This document shows positions 53,203-61,305 of a stretch of 64,000 nt of DNA, one piece after another. Position numbers and translations under genes: made by a program. The notes beneath the pieces were generated by a model that was not told the DNA's origin, ran no database searches, and saw only the letters and a program-made list of their open reading frames with translations. The stretch lies in assembly GCF_025725725.1 (NCBI RefSeq), contig NZ_CP107020.1, positions 1,922,001 through 1,986,000 of the forward strand, in the 5' to 3' direction. This DNA comes from Brachybacterium huguangmaarense. GTDB lineage: Bacteria > Actinomycetota > Actinomycetes > Actinomycetales > Dermabacteraceae. Position 1 is the first letter of the stretch; each line of letters starts with the position of its first letter.

Positions 53203-53810
53203 GCGTGCGCCACCGACTTCTCGACCCACGACTGAGCTTGATACCGCACGCGAAGTGAATTTCTGCGGCCGTGCTCTATGGGAATCACGCGGCCTCGCGT
53301 GGCCCCACGAGACCACCCTTCGTTTCGCTTCGCATAACGCCATCGGGCTAATGCGCCGTTGAGGGCATCCACCATGTCTGCAGGGAGAGGGTGGGGCAAT
53401 TCTTCCGCCAGGCACACACCGTTCTTGCTTGCCCATTCGTACACTTCTACCCAGCGCCAAATCGGCGAGGCCGAGATCCGATCAAAGGGGGCAGGGAAGT
53501 GGTCGCGGCGTTTTCCAGCTGACCAGAGACGTACCGACTCGCGGCTGGCTCCAAGCCTTTCCGCTATGTCGCTCGTGCTAACCAGATCGAGGCCAATGCG
53601 AGCGATGTGCCCGCCGATCGCGTTCACGTCTGCGTTGATTCGAGCCCAGGCGTCAATGGCTGAGCCCGCCTCGATCTCGACTTCAAGTTCGATCGCTCCA
53701 TGGATTGACGCAGGGAGCGCCACGTACGGCAGCTCTTCGAGTGCTTTCATCTGACGCTCGTCGTCCAAGCTGACCCCGTGCAAGATGAGGTTGACTTCGT
53801 ATGCGGTCAT
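53199..53810 (-). CDS. HTH protein, candidate antitoxin of a TAC module
   Basis: A 203-aa protein. Residues 1-85 form a beta/alpha domain (MTAYEVNLILHGVSLDDERQ, ELEVEIEAGSAIDAWARINADV) like the ligand or oligomerisation domains of HicB-type proteins. Residues 90-145 hold an HTH (LVSTSDIAERLGASRESVRLWSAGKR, PIWRWVEVYEWA). The last 60 residues are basic and could be the chaperone-addiction segment that SecB-like proteins recognise. ATG 53810 has GGAGG upstream. A GTTGGC-N4-GCCAAC dyad lies 33 bases upstream of the start, fitting autoregulation. The antitoxin role is inferred from the order of genes. Confidence 0.72.
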   Translation of the reverse strand: MTAYEVNLILHGVSLDDERQMKALEELPYVALPASIHGAIELEVEIEAGSAIDAWARINADVNAIGGHIARIGLDLVSTSDIAERLGASRESVRLWSAGKRRDHFPAPFDRISASPIWRWVEVYEWASKNGVCLAEELPHPLPADMVDALNGALARWRYAKRNEGWSRGATRGRVIPIEHGRRNSLRVRYQAQSWVEKSVAHA

Positions 53811-53842
53811 CGTTGCCTCCACTCTCCGATCTTCGCACACGT

Positions 53843-53858
53843 GTTGGCGCTTGCCAAC
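53843..53858 (-). promoter_or_regulatory. Dyad operator upstream of the HTH-SecB-like pair
   Basis: GTTGGC and GCCAAC form a perfect 6+4+6 inverted repeat in the gap between the small HicA-like gene and the HTH gene. The position suits an autorepressor site. Confidence 0.55.
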
Positions 53859-53865
53859 GTGGGGA

Positions 53866-54108
53866 CTACCACTGAGCTCTGCTGGGCGCGCACCCGTGTG
53901 CGCACTTGCGTGACTGCTTCCAGATGGCGCGCGCGGTGTTCCGGCCGGTGGCGTAGACGGTGATCTTGCAAGGGACCTCATCGTCCGTGCAGTGCAGGAA
54001 CCCGGCTGGGTGCGCACGCGGACCGGCCTCCGAGTAGTTCCATCCGAACTCGCGGCAGAGAACCCTGACGCACTTCTTGGCGTCCGGGTCCTGCGGCAAG
54101 CCCCCCAT
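53866..54108 (-). CDS. Small HicA-like protein, candidate toxin of the TAC module (80 aa)
   Basis: An 80-aa protein: DPDAKKCVRVLCREFGWNY, AHPAGFLHCTDDEVPCKITVYATG and RNTARAIWKQSRKCAHGC. The helix-Gly-Trp, single His-rich strand and C-terminal Arg-Asn-Thr helix recall HicA RNases (GW...GSHH...TL..ILKQ), with His at the place of the catalytic His. Two extra Cys and a His at the end could bind zinc. ATG 54108 has GGAGG seven bases upstream; the longer frame lacks a start site. It is upstream of the HTH and SecB-like genes on the same strand. The toxin role is a hypothesis; similarity is weak. Confidence 0.5.
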   Translation of the reverse strand: MGGLPQDPDAKKCVRVLCREFGWNYSEAGPRAHPAGFLHCTDDEVPCKITVYATGRNTARAIWKQSRKCAHGCAPSRAQW

Positions 54109-54179
54109 GGTCCTCCGATCGCCGATCCGAAGGCAGTGTACGCGATGACCTCGCGTGGGGGAGCGGGGCGCAAATGCAG

Positions 54180-54223
54180 GAAGTGCCCCCACCCAGACCG
54201 TGAGGTCCAGGCGGGGGCACTTC
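54180..54223 (-). terminator. Terminator of the prophage late operon
   Basis: A perfect 11-bp stem (GAAGTGCCCCC at 54180-54190 with 54213-54223) lies two bases past the stop of the zinc-ribbon gene. It closes the leftward tail-lysis operon and insulates the HicA-like gene. Confidence 0.8.
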
Positions 54224-54224
54224 T

Positions 54225-54383
54225 TCATGCGGTGCGTGCGCGGCGGCGGGCGGTCAGCTCGCGGGACTCGTCACTGTCGGAGAGGGCGCACATGTCCCTC
54301 GCGGTGATCGACGACCAGACCGCCCCGCACTCGGGGCACTCGAAGTGGCCGTCGGGCTGGTCCCAGTCAGGCCGGCTCATCAT
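54225..54383 (-). CDS. Small zinc-ribbon protein (52 aa)
   Basis: A 52-aa protein, MMSRPDWDQPDGHFECPECG and onward, with CPEC followed 12 residues later by a lone Cys (RDMCALSDSDES), and a basic tail (RELTARRRARTA). The half zinc ribbon suggests a DNA- or metal-binding role. It overlaps the holin-like gene by 17 bases and is the last gene of the late operon, right before the terminator. Confidence 0.6.
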   Translation of the reverse strand: MMSRPDWDQPDGHFECPECGAVWSSITARDMCALSDSDESRELTARRRARTA

Positions 54384-54750
54384 CGACTGACGCATGGGTC
54401 GCGCGGACGTCCGCGTCGGTCAGCGGGGCCGGTGTGCTCACGGGGTGATCGTCCTTGGGCCGCTCCTCCTGGGCGGGCAGAGCAGCCAGCCACGGCAGGT
54501 AGAGGCGGAGCCACGCGTCGACGACCGGGAGAGCCATGACCCGCTGGATGGCACCGAGCACCAGGAGGGCGGTGCCGACCCAGCCGACGGCGAGCGCGGG
54601 GTCCTCGCCGGCTGCAGCCTGGTAGATCAGCGGTGCCATGCCGGCGAACGCGACGACGGCCCACAGGACGGTGCGGAGGACTGCCCGCCACGGGTGGGCG
54701 ACCTGGGTGGCGACGCCGGTGTCGGCGCGGTGGGTGTGGGCGGTGGTCAT
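54367..54750 (-). CDS. Holin-like protein, two TM helices (127 aa)
   Basis: An N-terminal His/Thr-rich stretch (TTAHTHRADTGVATQV), two TM helices (AVLRTVLWAVVAFAGMAPLIYQ and ALAVGWVGTALLVLGAIQRVMAL) and a soluble Glu/Lys/Asp-rich C-terminus. Class II holins have this topology. It sits in a run of small membrane genes after the endolysin. ATG 54750 overlaps the next gene's stop. Confidence 0.7.
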   Translation of the reverse strand: MTTAHTHRADTGVATQVAHPWRAVLRTVLWAVVAFAGMAPLIYQAAAGEDPALAVGWVGTALLVLGAIQRVMALPVVDAWLRLYLPWLAALPAQEERPKDDHPVSTPAPLTDADVRATHASVDDEPA

Positions 54751-55028
54751 GGTCGTGCCTTTCGGTGATGGGTGAGGGTGATGCCGATGGCGCACCAGGC
54801 GAGCGCCGGCGTGTAGATCAGGACGCGCGGGCCGCGGGGGAGGTCCAGGACGATGCCCTCGGCGAACGCCCACCCGGTGGCGGCGACCATCGCGAGCATC
54901 CCCATCAGCAGGAACCTCGTCTGTGTCGGCTGGGTCTTCCACCAGTCGATGGCGCGGGCCGCCTGGATGAGCACGTAGACGGCCAGCGCGATGTTGAGCA
55001 CACGGATCGCGTCGAACGGGTCGATCAT
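54747..55028 (-). CDS. Holin-like small membrane protein, three TM helices (93 aa)
   Basis: A 93-aa protein: IRVLNIALAVYVLIQAARAI, FLLMGMLAMVAATGWAFAEG and VLIYTPALAWCAIGITLTH, three TM helices, with a basic end (HHRKARP). Class I holin topology. Overlaps both neighbours by four bases. Which of the four membrane proteins is the true holin cannot be decided. Confidence 0.65.
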   Translation of the reverse strand: MIDPFDAIRVLNIALAVYVLIQAARAIDWWKTQPTQTRFLLMGMLAMVAATGWAFAEGIVLDLPRGPRVLIYTPALAWCAIGITLTHHRKARP

Positions 55029-55324
55029 TCGTCCTCCTCGCTGGGCAGGGGCTTGAACGTGGGTCGAGGGGGCGGCGGTGGCGGCTTCTGCTGCCAGATG
55101 TGCGCCTCGAGCAGGTTCACGTGGTCAGACAGGATCTCGAGGTATGCCTCGACGTGCCGTAGTCGACGCTGCTGGGAGTCCCGATCCCTTTTCAGGCGGT
55201 CCAGCTCGCGGGACATGTGCTCCGGCAGAGACGCCGTCCTCCCCGACCGGGCCACGTACACCGATCCGATGAGCCCGATGAACGCAACCACAGCGCCGGG
55301 GCCGATCAGGGACGACCACTCCAT
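55025..55324 (-). CDS. Membrane-anchored coiled-coil lysis-region protein (99 aa)
   Basis: One N-terminal TM helix (LIGPGAVVAFIGLIGSVYVA), then a coiled coil (SRELDRLKRDRDSQQRRLRHVEAYLEILSDHVNLLEAH) and a Pro-rich end (KPPPPPPRPTFKPLPSEEDE). This layout is typical of small proteins next to holins in actinophages (DUF2746-like). It may be a spanin-like or holin-partner protein. Confidence 0.65.
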   Translation of the reverse strand: MEWSSLIGPGAVVAFIGLIGSVYVARSGRTASLPEHMSRELDRLKRDRDSQQRRLRHVEAYLEILSDHVNLLEAHIWQQKPPPPPPRPTFKPLPSEEDE

Positions 55325-55746
55325 CAGTCCTCCTCACGGTGCACGGGCAGGTCGGGCTGGCGGGTGACGGTCCACAGGGCCAGGCCGGTCAGGAGGTAGG
55401 TGCCGGTGGAGATCCAGTCCGACCCGGTACCACTGCCCATCGCCCACGCCCACGCGTACCCGAGGCCCCAGATCACCCACATGCCGCCGACTGCGGCGAT
55501 GGCCCACAGCCACCGGGCGATGATCGCGGACCACACGCACAGGAGGCCCACGAGGATCCATGCGACGCCGAGTAGCGCCTGCGACACGTCGAATGTTTCG
55601 AGAACGCCGCCGCGAGGGTTGGGTCCGTCAGCACCGTGGGCTGCGCCGTACGCCCAGCCCCGCCAGATCGCGCCGATACCGAGCAGCAGCACCATCCAAC
55701 GGCGGGCCGTGCTGGTCCTCCCCCTCGACACTGGTGGTCTCGTCAT
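55324..55746 (-). CDS. Four-TM membrane protein of the lysis region (140 aa)
   Basis: Basic N-terminus (SRGRTSTARRWMVLLLGIGAIW) and about four TM segments ending with IVGLLCVWSAIIARWLWAIAA-like, GGMWVIWGLGYAWAWAM and YLLTGLALWTV. The protein is very Trp-rich. No enzyme motif is seen. The stop shares one base with the next start. Possible holin or superinfection protein. Confidence 0.65.
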   Translation of the reverse strand: MTRPPVSRGRTSTARRWMVLLLGIGAIWRGWAYGAAHGADGPNPRGGVLETFDVSQALLGVAWILVGLLCVWSAIIARWLWAIAAVGGMWVIWGLGYAWAWAMGSGTGSDWISTGTYLLTGLALWTVTRQPDLPVHREED

Positions 55747-55807
55747 GGAGTCACCTCCCCGGGTGTGGCGCGGGGCCGGTGCCGGGCCTCACCGGCCCCG
55801 CGCTCGG

Positions 55808-56905
55808 TCACTGGATTCCCGCGGCGTGCTTGCGGGCCAGGGCGATGCCCCGGTCGGCGGCGGTAAAGCCGGCGTCGAACGTGTTGATGAACCGCTGGAT
55901 GCCGCGGGACAGCTCAGGCCCCCAGATGCCGCGGTCCACGGTCACGCCCACGTACGCCTCGAGGCACCGCACGAGCTTCGACGCGTTCCCCTTGTGGTCG
56001 GGGTCGTGATCCCAGACCTTCGGGACGATCGCGTTGCCGATCTGGGCGGCGGTGCGCACCTGGTCGGAGATCTCGTCATCCACCGGCAGATCGAAGTACG
56101 CGTAGAGCGCGTGGAGGTCGCCGAGCCCGAGACGACCGTCCTGCGGGCGACCTTGCCGGATCTGCACCTTCGTGTGCGTCGCGACGCCGTACCGGCCATC
56201 GACGGCCAGGGGGATCGCGGTGTTGATCTCCTCGACGACCTCGTTGACCTCGGAGCCTACGAGCCGCGCGAACGTCGTCACGCCGGGGAAGCCGTCGACG
56301 ACCAGGCCCTGCGATCGCTGGAAGTCCTTGGTGCGGGCGACGGTCTTGGCGGTGATGTACCGCACCGAGCCCACGCCGAGGGCCTTGTTGATCTGGAGCG
56401 CGTCGTCGGCGGAGATCCCGAAGAACGGCACGTGGAAGCCATCCAGCCGCCACGAGCCGCCGCCGATCATGTAGCCGCGGCGGTTGGAGTAGTAGCCACC
56501 ACCGTCCGCCGTCGAGCCGCCCCGGTTGGAGGTGTTGCCGCCGGCGAGCGCCGGGTTGGACGAGGACACGATGAGCACGCATGCGTCGGTGTGGGCGGTC
56601 GCGCCGTTGTGCAGGACGATCCCGGCAGCGCCGAGCGTCGCCGAGCGGGGCCCGCGGTACCGGCCGACCTCGCGGGAGTAGTTGCGGAGGACGCCGGTCG
56701 AGGCTGTGTCGAGGGTGCCGCCGGCCTGGCCGGTCTCGATCATGCCTGCCGCGTGGGCGTCGACGCACCACGGCTCGGGGCCGCGGCCGCAGCGCTTGGA
56801 GTACCAGTTGCGGTTCGAGCCGGGCGGGACCTCCCACGGCCCCTGCTTGAGCTGGGCACGGTTGAAGTCGAGGTAAAGCGCGCGGCCGTCGGCGTAGGTC
56901 TTCAT
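55808..56905 (-). CDS. Endolysin (CHAP-like amidase/endopeptidase with peptidoglycan-binding domains)
   Basis: A 365-aa protein. The N-terminal 150 residues hold a Cys-His enzyme core: EPWCVDAHAAGMIETGQ near residue 45, IVLHNGATAHTDACVLIV near residue 98. Two peptidoglycan-binding-like repeats follow: FQRSQGLVVDGFPGVTTFARLVG and VDRGIWGPELSRGIQRFINT. It lies between the tail genes and the holin candidates, the normal place for a lysin. No signal peptide is present, so export needs the holin. Confidence 0.82.
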   Translation of the reverse strand: MKTYADGRALYLDFNRAQLKQGPWEVPPGSNRNWYSKRCGRGPEPWCVDAHAAGMIETGQAGGTLDTASTGVLRNYSREVGRYRGPRSATLGAAGIVLHNGATAHTDACVLIVSSSNPALAGGNTSNRGGSTADGGGYYSNRRGYMIGGGSWRLDGFHVPFFGISADDALQINKALGVGSVRYITAKTVARTKDFQRSQGLVVDGFPGVTTFARLVGSEVNEVVEEINTAIPLAVDGRYGVATHTKVQIRQGRPQDGRLGLGDLHALYAYFDLPVDDEISDQVRTAAQIGNAIVPKVWDHDPDHKGNASKLVRCLEAYVGVTVDRGIWGPELSRGIQRFINTFDAGFTAADRGIALARKHAAGIQ

Positions 56906-57072
56906 CAGGCGACCTCCCCGTCGTTGTCGGTGCCGAGGTCGGGGGCCTCGGTCAGGTCGATGTCGTCGTCTCCGACCTCGACCGGGTCGGCGGGGATCTC
57001 GGCCGGGTCGATGTTCAGTTCCTCGGGCGAGAGGTCCGGGTCGACGGGCAGGTCATCGGGATTGGTGGTCAC
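56905..57072 (-). CDS. Small acidic phage protein (55 aa)
   Basis: GTG 57072 is preceded by AGGAGG with a six-base spacing. The product is almost entirely Asp/Glu/Pro (TTNPDDLPVDPDLSPEELNI, VEVGDDDIDLTEAPDLG). It shares one base with the endolysin start. The role is unknown; it may be a linker of the lysin. Confidence 0.6.
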   Translation of the reverse strand: MTTNPDDLPVDPDLSPEELNIDPAEIPADPVEVGDDDIDLTEAPDLGTDNDGEVA

Positions 57073-57096
57073 GGGGTGCCTCCTCAGGGCATGCGA

Positions 57097-57124
57097 AAGG
57101 CCCCGACCGTGTGGGCGGGGCCTT
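57097..57124 (-). terminator. Hairpin between the tail genes and the lysis cassette
   Basis: AAGGCCCCG at 57097-57105 pairs perfectly with CGGGGCCTT at 57116-57124, followed on the minus strand by TTCGC. It could lower read-through into the lysis genes. Confidence 0.7.
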
Positions 57125-57138
57125 GATGGGTGGATGGG

Positions 57139-57456
57139 TCAGGCGGTGGGTGCGGGCGGGTAGAGCGCGTCGGCGACCGTCGTCCATGCCTCGGCGACGA
57201 CGTACGTGATCGCTCCGTCGTCGACGGCGGCGTGCCCGCAGTCGGAGCACGTGGCATCCGCGACCGTGGGGTTTGTCGCGACGTGTGCGAGGAAGTGCGC
57301 GACCACGGACGAGGGGTCGATCAGGGCCTGCGCGGCCAGGCGGCCGGACGGCCCCTCCTCCTGAGCCTTCGCCGAGGCGGCCTGACGGATCGCGGCCTCG
57401 GTGCGGGCCCGCATCGTCGCGTTCTGGGTGGTTCGAGAGACACCGATGAGGGTCAT
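57139..57456 (-). CDS. Hypothetical phage protein (105 aa)
   Basis: An alpha-helical N-terminus (TTQNATMRARTEAAIRQAASAKAQEEG) and a C-terminal domain with CSDCGHAAVDDG, a Cys-x2-Cys pair. It follows the giant tail gene by six bases. No homologue is recognised. It is probably a tail accessory or chaperone gene. Confidence 0.65.
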   Translation of the reverse strand: MTLIGVSRTTQNATMRARTEAAIRQAASAKAQEEGPSGRLAAQALIDPSSVVAHFLAHVATNPTVADATCSDCGHAAVDDGAITYVVAEAWTTVADALYPPAPTA

Positions 57457-57462
57457 GAGAGC

Positions 57463-60400
57463 TCACTTCCTGTAGGTGATGTCGATGGATGCGTTCTGTC
57501 CGCGGACGTAGTGGTCGAGGTTGGTGGAGTCGGTCGACAGCCCGAAGCCTCGGTACGCACCCGAGCGGAAGCCCGCGCACATCGCGGCGTCGGTGATCGT
57601 CACCGAGTACGCGCCACCGGCCCTGACCTTCACTCCCGCGACCACCGTGTTCAGCCCCGCAGCACCGGACGGGAACGAGCTGTTGCCGTGGAGGCGGACC
57701 TCAGCGATACCGCCAGCCGATGCGTAAGTGTGGGAGATCGTGAAGTTCAGGATCACCTTCTCGACCGTGGACCCCGACAGGGCCCCAGTCATGTCCGCGA
57801 ACAGCCACAGGCCCTCACGGTTGCCGTACGAGGAGTACTGCCCCTGCACGGCGTCGCCGCTGGACTTCAGGCCGTTCTGGCCCCGCCGGTACGTGCCGAC
57901 GGCCGTGTGGTCACGGTGGAGCGAGTACCGCTGGATCGTCGCCGGTGGCGGCGTGCTGCCCGACCCGGACCCCACTTCCTTCGCGTCCTGCCACGCGGCA
58001 CCGGTGTACTCGATGGCAAGGCCAAGGTCCTCGACGACGAGCTCCACAGGGCGAGTCCCCTCGGACGACACCTGGTGGTAGTCCTCAGGGCACTCGGTAC
58101 GGATGATGAACGAGTAGCCCTTCGGTGCTGCGAGATCCTGAGTCGTCACGATCCGGGACATCGGCGCGAGACGGTCGATCGCGGAGTTCAGTCCCGAGCA
58201 CTGCGACAGCGTCTGGAACTGGCTCACGTCCGTCACCGGCATCGGAGCCCACTCCAAGTAGCCCCGCACCCACGCCGCCTTCGAATACCCCGCGATGGGG
58301 ATCGGCGACGACGTGACCCGGTACGTGCGACCCGGCTGCAGCGTCACCGGAAGCTCCAGGACACGGGTCCTGGACTTCCTGATCTCCGTCCACGGCAACG
58401 ACCGGTAGCCGCGCCCGATGATGCCCTGGGGCAGCGCCGCCAGACGGTCCTCGAGCGACGTCCCGTCGACCGACAGGGACCGCGCCTCGACGTCCTGGAG
58501 CACGGCGTTGCCGTCACCATCGATGGTGGCCCCACCGATCGTGAGCAGCTGCGTGCCAGAGGGTCCGATGCGGACCATCTCGTACTCCGCGCCGTCAGGG
58601 TCGACGCCCCAGAGGATCAGGCCTTCGGACGTGAGCTCGAGACGCTGGCCCTCGGCGTCGGTGCGGAACTTCCCCGACGTGATCAGCGTGGCCGCGAGCT
58701 CCGCGATCACCGCGGAGTCGATCTGCGCGCCGTTGGTGCGCAGGTTCTGGATGTACGCCTCCTGGATGGAGGCAGTCGCCGCCGCGATCTTCTGCGCCAC
58801 GAGCTCGTTGAGGTCCGCGGCCGTCGCCACGAGCTGGGAGACGTTGATCTTCACGAACGAGCCGACGGCGGCCGCGATGTCCTCGGCGTCGATCTGCCCG
58901 GCGGCGATCTTCTTCGCCGAGAAGATGTTCGCGAACAGCTTGTCGACCACGGCGGTCGCGATGTTCGCGGTCCCGGCGGTGAGCTTGGCGACGTCGAGCG
59001 CCGCGATGACCTCGGAACGGATCAGCACGGGCTTCCACGCCGAGCCGTCCCAGGTCCACTGCCCCTTGACGTTCCGGGTCGCGAGCGCGTCGACCTGCAT
59101 CCACGTGTCGCCGGCCACGACACCCGGCACGGACGCCGATGCCGCCGACGTCGACCAGCGGGTCGCGTTCTTCCCGTTCGCCGACGCCGTGATCTCCGAC
59201 GTGATCTGCCCGCGAGCCGCGGCGAGCGCGTCGGCGGCGTCCTGCTTTGCGGCGTTGGCCTTCGTGGAGGCGTCCTCCGCGGCCCGCTGAGCGATCAGCG
59301 CGTCGGCGGCGTCCGCGGCTGCCCGCGCGGCGTCCACGGCCGCCTGGCGGGCCGCCTCGGCCTTCTGCGTGGCATCGGTGCCGGACGCGGCGATCGCGTC
59401 GGCCTTGGCCTGGTCGGCCTTGGTCTTCGCATCGGCGGCCGCCGCGTTCTTGGCGGCGGTCTCCGCGGCCGCGGCCTTCGCCGTAGCATCCGCAGACGCC
59501 GCAGTGATAGCGGCCTGCTTCGCAGCATCAGCCTTGGTAGTCGCGTCCGCCTTCGCGTCCGCGAGCGCCTGGTCCGCCTTGGCCTTCGCATCCGCGGCAG
59601 CGGCAGCCAGCGCCGCGGCCTTCGCCGCATCTGCCTTGGCCTGGGCGTCCGCGGCCGCCGCGGTGATCGCGGCCTGCTTGGCGGCATCGGCCTTCTGCTG
59701 GGCGTCCGTGGCCGCCGATGCCTTCGCGGCATCGGCCTTCTGCTGGGCATCGGTCGCCGCGGCGGCGAGCGCGTCGGCCTTGGCCTGGGAGGCCTTGGCC
59801 GTGGCGTCCGCCGACGCGGCCGTGGTGGCCGCGGTCTTCGCGGCGTCCGCCATGGCCTGCGCCTGGGCGGGTGTGGCCTTGGAGTCCGCGGTCTGCTGGG
59901 CCTTGGTCGCGTCGGTCTGCGCCTTGCCGGCGGCATCCTGGGCGGCCTTGAGCGCCGGGTACGCGTCCGTGATGTCCACGAGCCGCAGCTCGTCGAGATA
60001 CACCGTCTGGCCGGCGTTGGCGGCCTGGTTGTAGGCCGTCGGCTGCGCGCAGTAGTACCGGAAGCGGACGGTCCCCTCGGGCGCGGTGACCGTCCACGAG
60101 GGCCGCACGAGCTTCCCGTTCGGCACGGTGATCGCCGCCGAAGCCTGCAGGGGGTAGGAGATGCGAGCGTCGGTCTTGTCCCACGCCTCCAGCTGGATCG
60201 TCCACGCCGACCCGGAGTCCGAGAACACCGACGCGGCGAGCATGTAGGTGTGCCCCGGGATCACGTCCACGAACCCGTACGCGCCGAAGTTGTTGCCGTT
60301 GGTGCCGGGAGCGGTGTACCGGATCGCCCAGGCGCCGTCGGTCGCGTGCTCCTGCACGCGCTCGATGCGCCCATTGGACAGCGCCGGCACCGGCCCCTTG

Positions 60401-61305
60401 CCCCGCTCGAAGCTCGGATCATCCCAGACGGTCGGTCCCTTGGCGAGATCCGACTTCATCTGGTCGGCCGTGGCCTGCGCGGTGACCGCGGCATTGAACG
60501 CGTCGCGGGCGTCGAGCACCCCCTTGTCGGCGGTGCGCTGCGCGGCTTCGGCCGTGGACTGCGCGGTCGCCGCGGCCGCCTTCGCAGCGTCCGCGGTGGA
60601 CTGGGCGGTGACGGCCTTCGTGTTCGCGGCCGCGGCAGACTGCGCGGCGGCCTTGATGTCGGAGTCCTCGACCTCGACCCACGCCGACTGGCCCGGCACC
60701 CACACGCGCGTGCTTGCGTCGCTCGGCTTGACCCAGAGGTTCGACGACGAGCGGTCCGCCGCCGGCGGCTCCGTCTCGGAGTAGATCACGCGGCCCTTGG
60801 AGTCCGCGATCCCCGCGGCCTGCAACGCGGCCTGCGACGCCGCCGACGCGGCCTGCACCGCGGCATCCGCGGTCTGCTGCGCCGACACCGCCTGATCCCG
60901 CGCGGCCGCGAGATCACTCACGAGCCCCGACAGGTCACCCGACACGCCACCGAGACCATCGGCGAGCGCCTGGTCGAGCTCGGCGAGGTCATCCTCGAGG
61001 GCGGGCAGGCGCACGTCCCGGAGCTCTGCGACCGCGGTCTCGCCGGCGGCGATCCGCTCGACGGAGGATGCGAGGTCGGTTTCGAGCTGCTCGGCACGCT
61101 CGGTCGTGTCGTCGAGCTCGACGACGAAGTGCCGCACCGACCGCTTCTCGCCCGCCGCGTCGATGAACGTCGAGTCGCCCGTCGGGCCCATGTCCTTCAC
61201 ACCGTGAGGGACGGTGTCGCGCTCACGCACCTGCTCGAGCTGCTTGCGGCGCAGGTCGGCGAGCGCGCGCTCGGGCGAGGGGCGCAGGTTGATGCGCTTC
61301 ACCAT
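57463..61305 (-). CDS. Large minor tail/receptor-binding protein with a long Ala-rich coiled coil
   Basis: A 1280-aa protein. Residues 1-150 open with MVKRINLRPSPERALADLRR and helices; residues about 150-260 have TVDTAKAAA-type repeats; a jelly-roll-like carbohydrate-binding domain is around 300-450 (YTAPGTNGNNFGAYGFVDVIPG, TVRFRYYCAQPT). Residues about 455-690 are an extreme Ala/Lys/Asp repeat (ADAAKAAALAAAAADAKAKA). Then AKLTAGTANIATAVVDKLFA, the phage tail-fibre core, and C-terminal beta domains ending in DHYVRGQNASIDITYRK. It is likely the central fibre or receptor-binding protein. ATG 61305 overlaps the upstream gene by seven bases. Confidence 0.8.
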   Translation of the reverse strand: MVKRINLRPSPERALADLRRKQLEQVRERDTVPHGVKDMGPTGDSTFIDAAGEKRSVRHFVVELDDTTERAEQLETDLASSVERIAAGETAVAELRDVRLPALEDDLAELDQALADGLGGVSGDLSGLVSDLAAARDQAVSAQQTADAAVQAASAASQAALQAAGIADSKGRVIYSETEPPAADRSSSNLWVKPSDASTRVWVPGQSAWVEVEDSDIKAAAQSAAAANTKAVTAQSTADAAKAAAATAQSTAEAAQRTADKGVLDARDAFNAAVTAQATADQMKSDLAKGPTVWDDPSFERGKGPVPALSNGRIERVQEHATDGAWAIRYTAPGTNGNNFGAYGFVDVIPGHTYMLAASVFSDSGSAWTIQLEAWDKTDARISYPLQASAAITVPNGKLVRPSWTVTAPEGTVRFRYYCAQPTAYNQAANAGQTVYLDELRLVDITDAYPALKAAQDAAGKAQTDATKAQQTADSKATPAQAQAMADAAKTAATTAASADATAKASQAKADALAAAATDAQQKADAAKASAATDAQQKADAAKQAAITAAAADAQAKADAAKAAALAAAAADAKAKADQALADAKADATTKADAAKQAAITAASADATAKAAAAETAAKNAAAADAKTKADQAKADAIAASGTDATQKAEAARQAAVDAARAAADAADALIAQRAAEDASTKANAAKQDAADALAAARGQITSEITASANGKNATRWSTSAASASVPGVVAGDTWMQVDALATRNVKGQWTWDGSAWKPVLIRSEVIAALDVAKLTAGTANIATAVVDKLFANIFSAKKIAAGQIDAEDIAAAVGSFVKINVSQLVATAADLNELVAQKIAAATASIQEAYIQNLRTNGAQIDSAVIAELAATLITSGKFRTDAEGQRLELTSEGLILWGVDPDGAEYEMVRIGPSGTQLLTIGGATIDGDGNAVLQDVEARSLSVDGTSLEDRLAALPQGIIGRGYRSLPWTEIRKSRTRVLELPVTLQPGRTYRVTSSPIPIAGYSKAAWVRGYLEWAPMPVTDVSQFQTLSQCSGLNSAIDRLAPMSRIVTTQDLAAPKGYSFIIRTECPEDYHQVSSEGTRPVELVVEDLGLAIEYTGAAWQDAKEVGSGSGSTPPPATIQRYSLHRDHTAVGTYRRGQNGLKSSGDAVQGQYSSYGNREGLWLFADMTGALSGSTVEKVILNFTISHTYASAGGIAEVRLHGNSSFPSGAAGLNTVVAGVKVRAGGAYSVTITDAAMCAGFRSGAYRGFGLSTDSTNLDHYVRGQNASIDITYRK

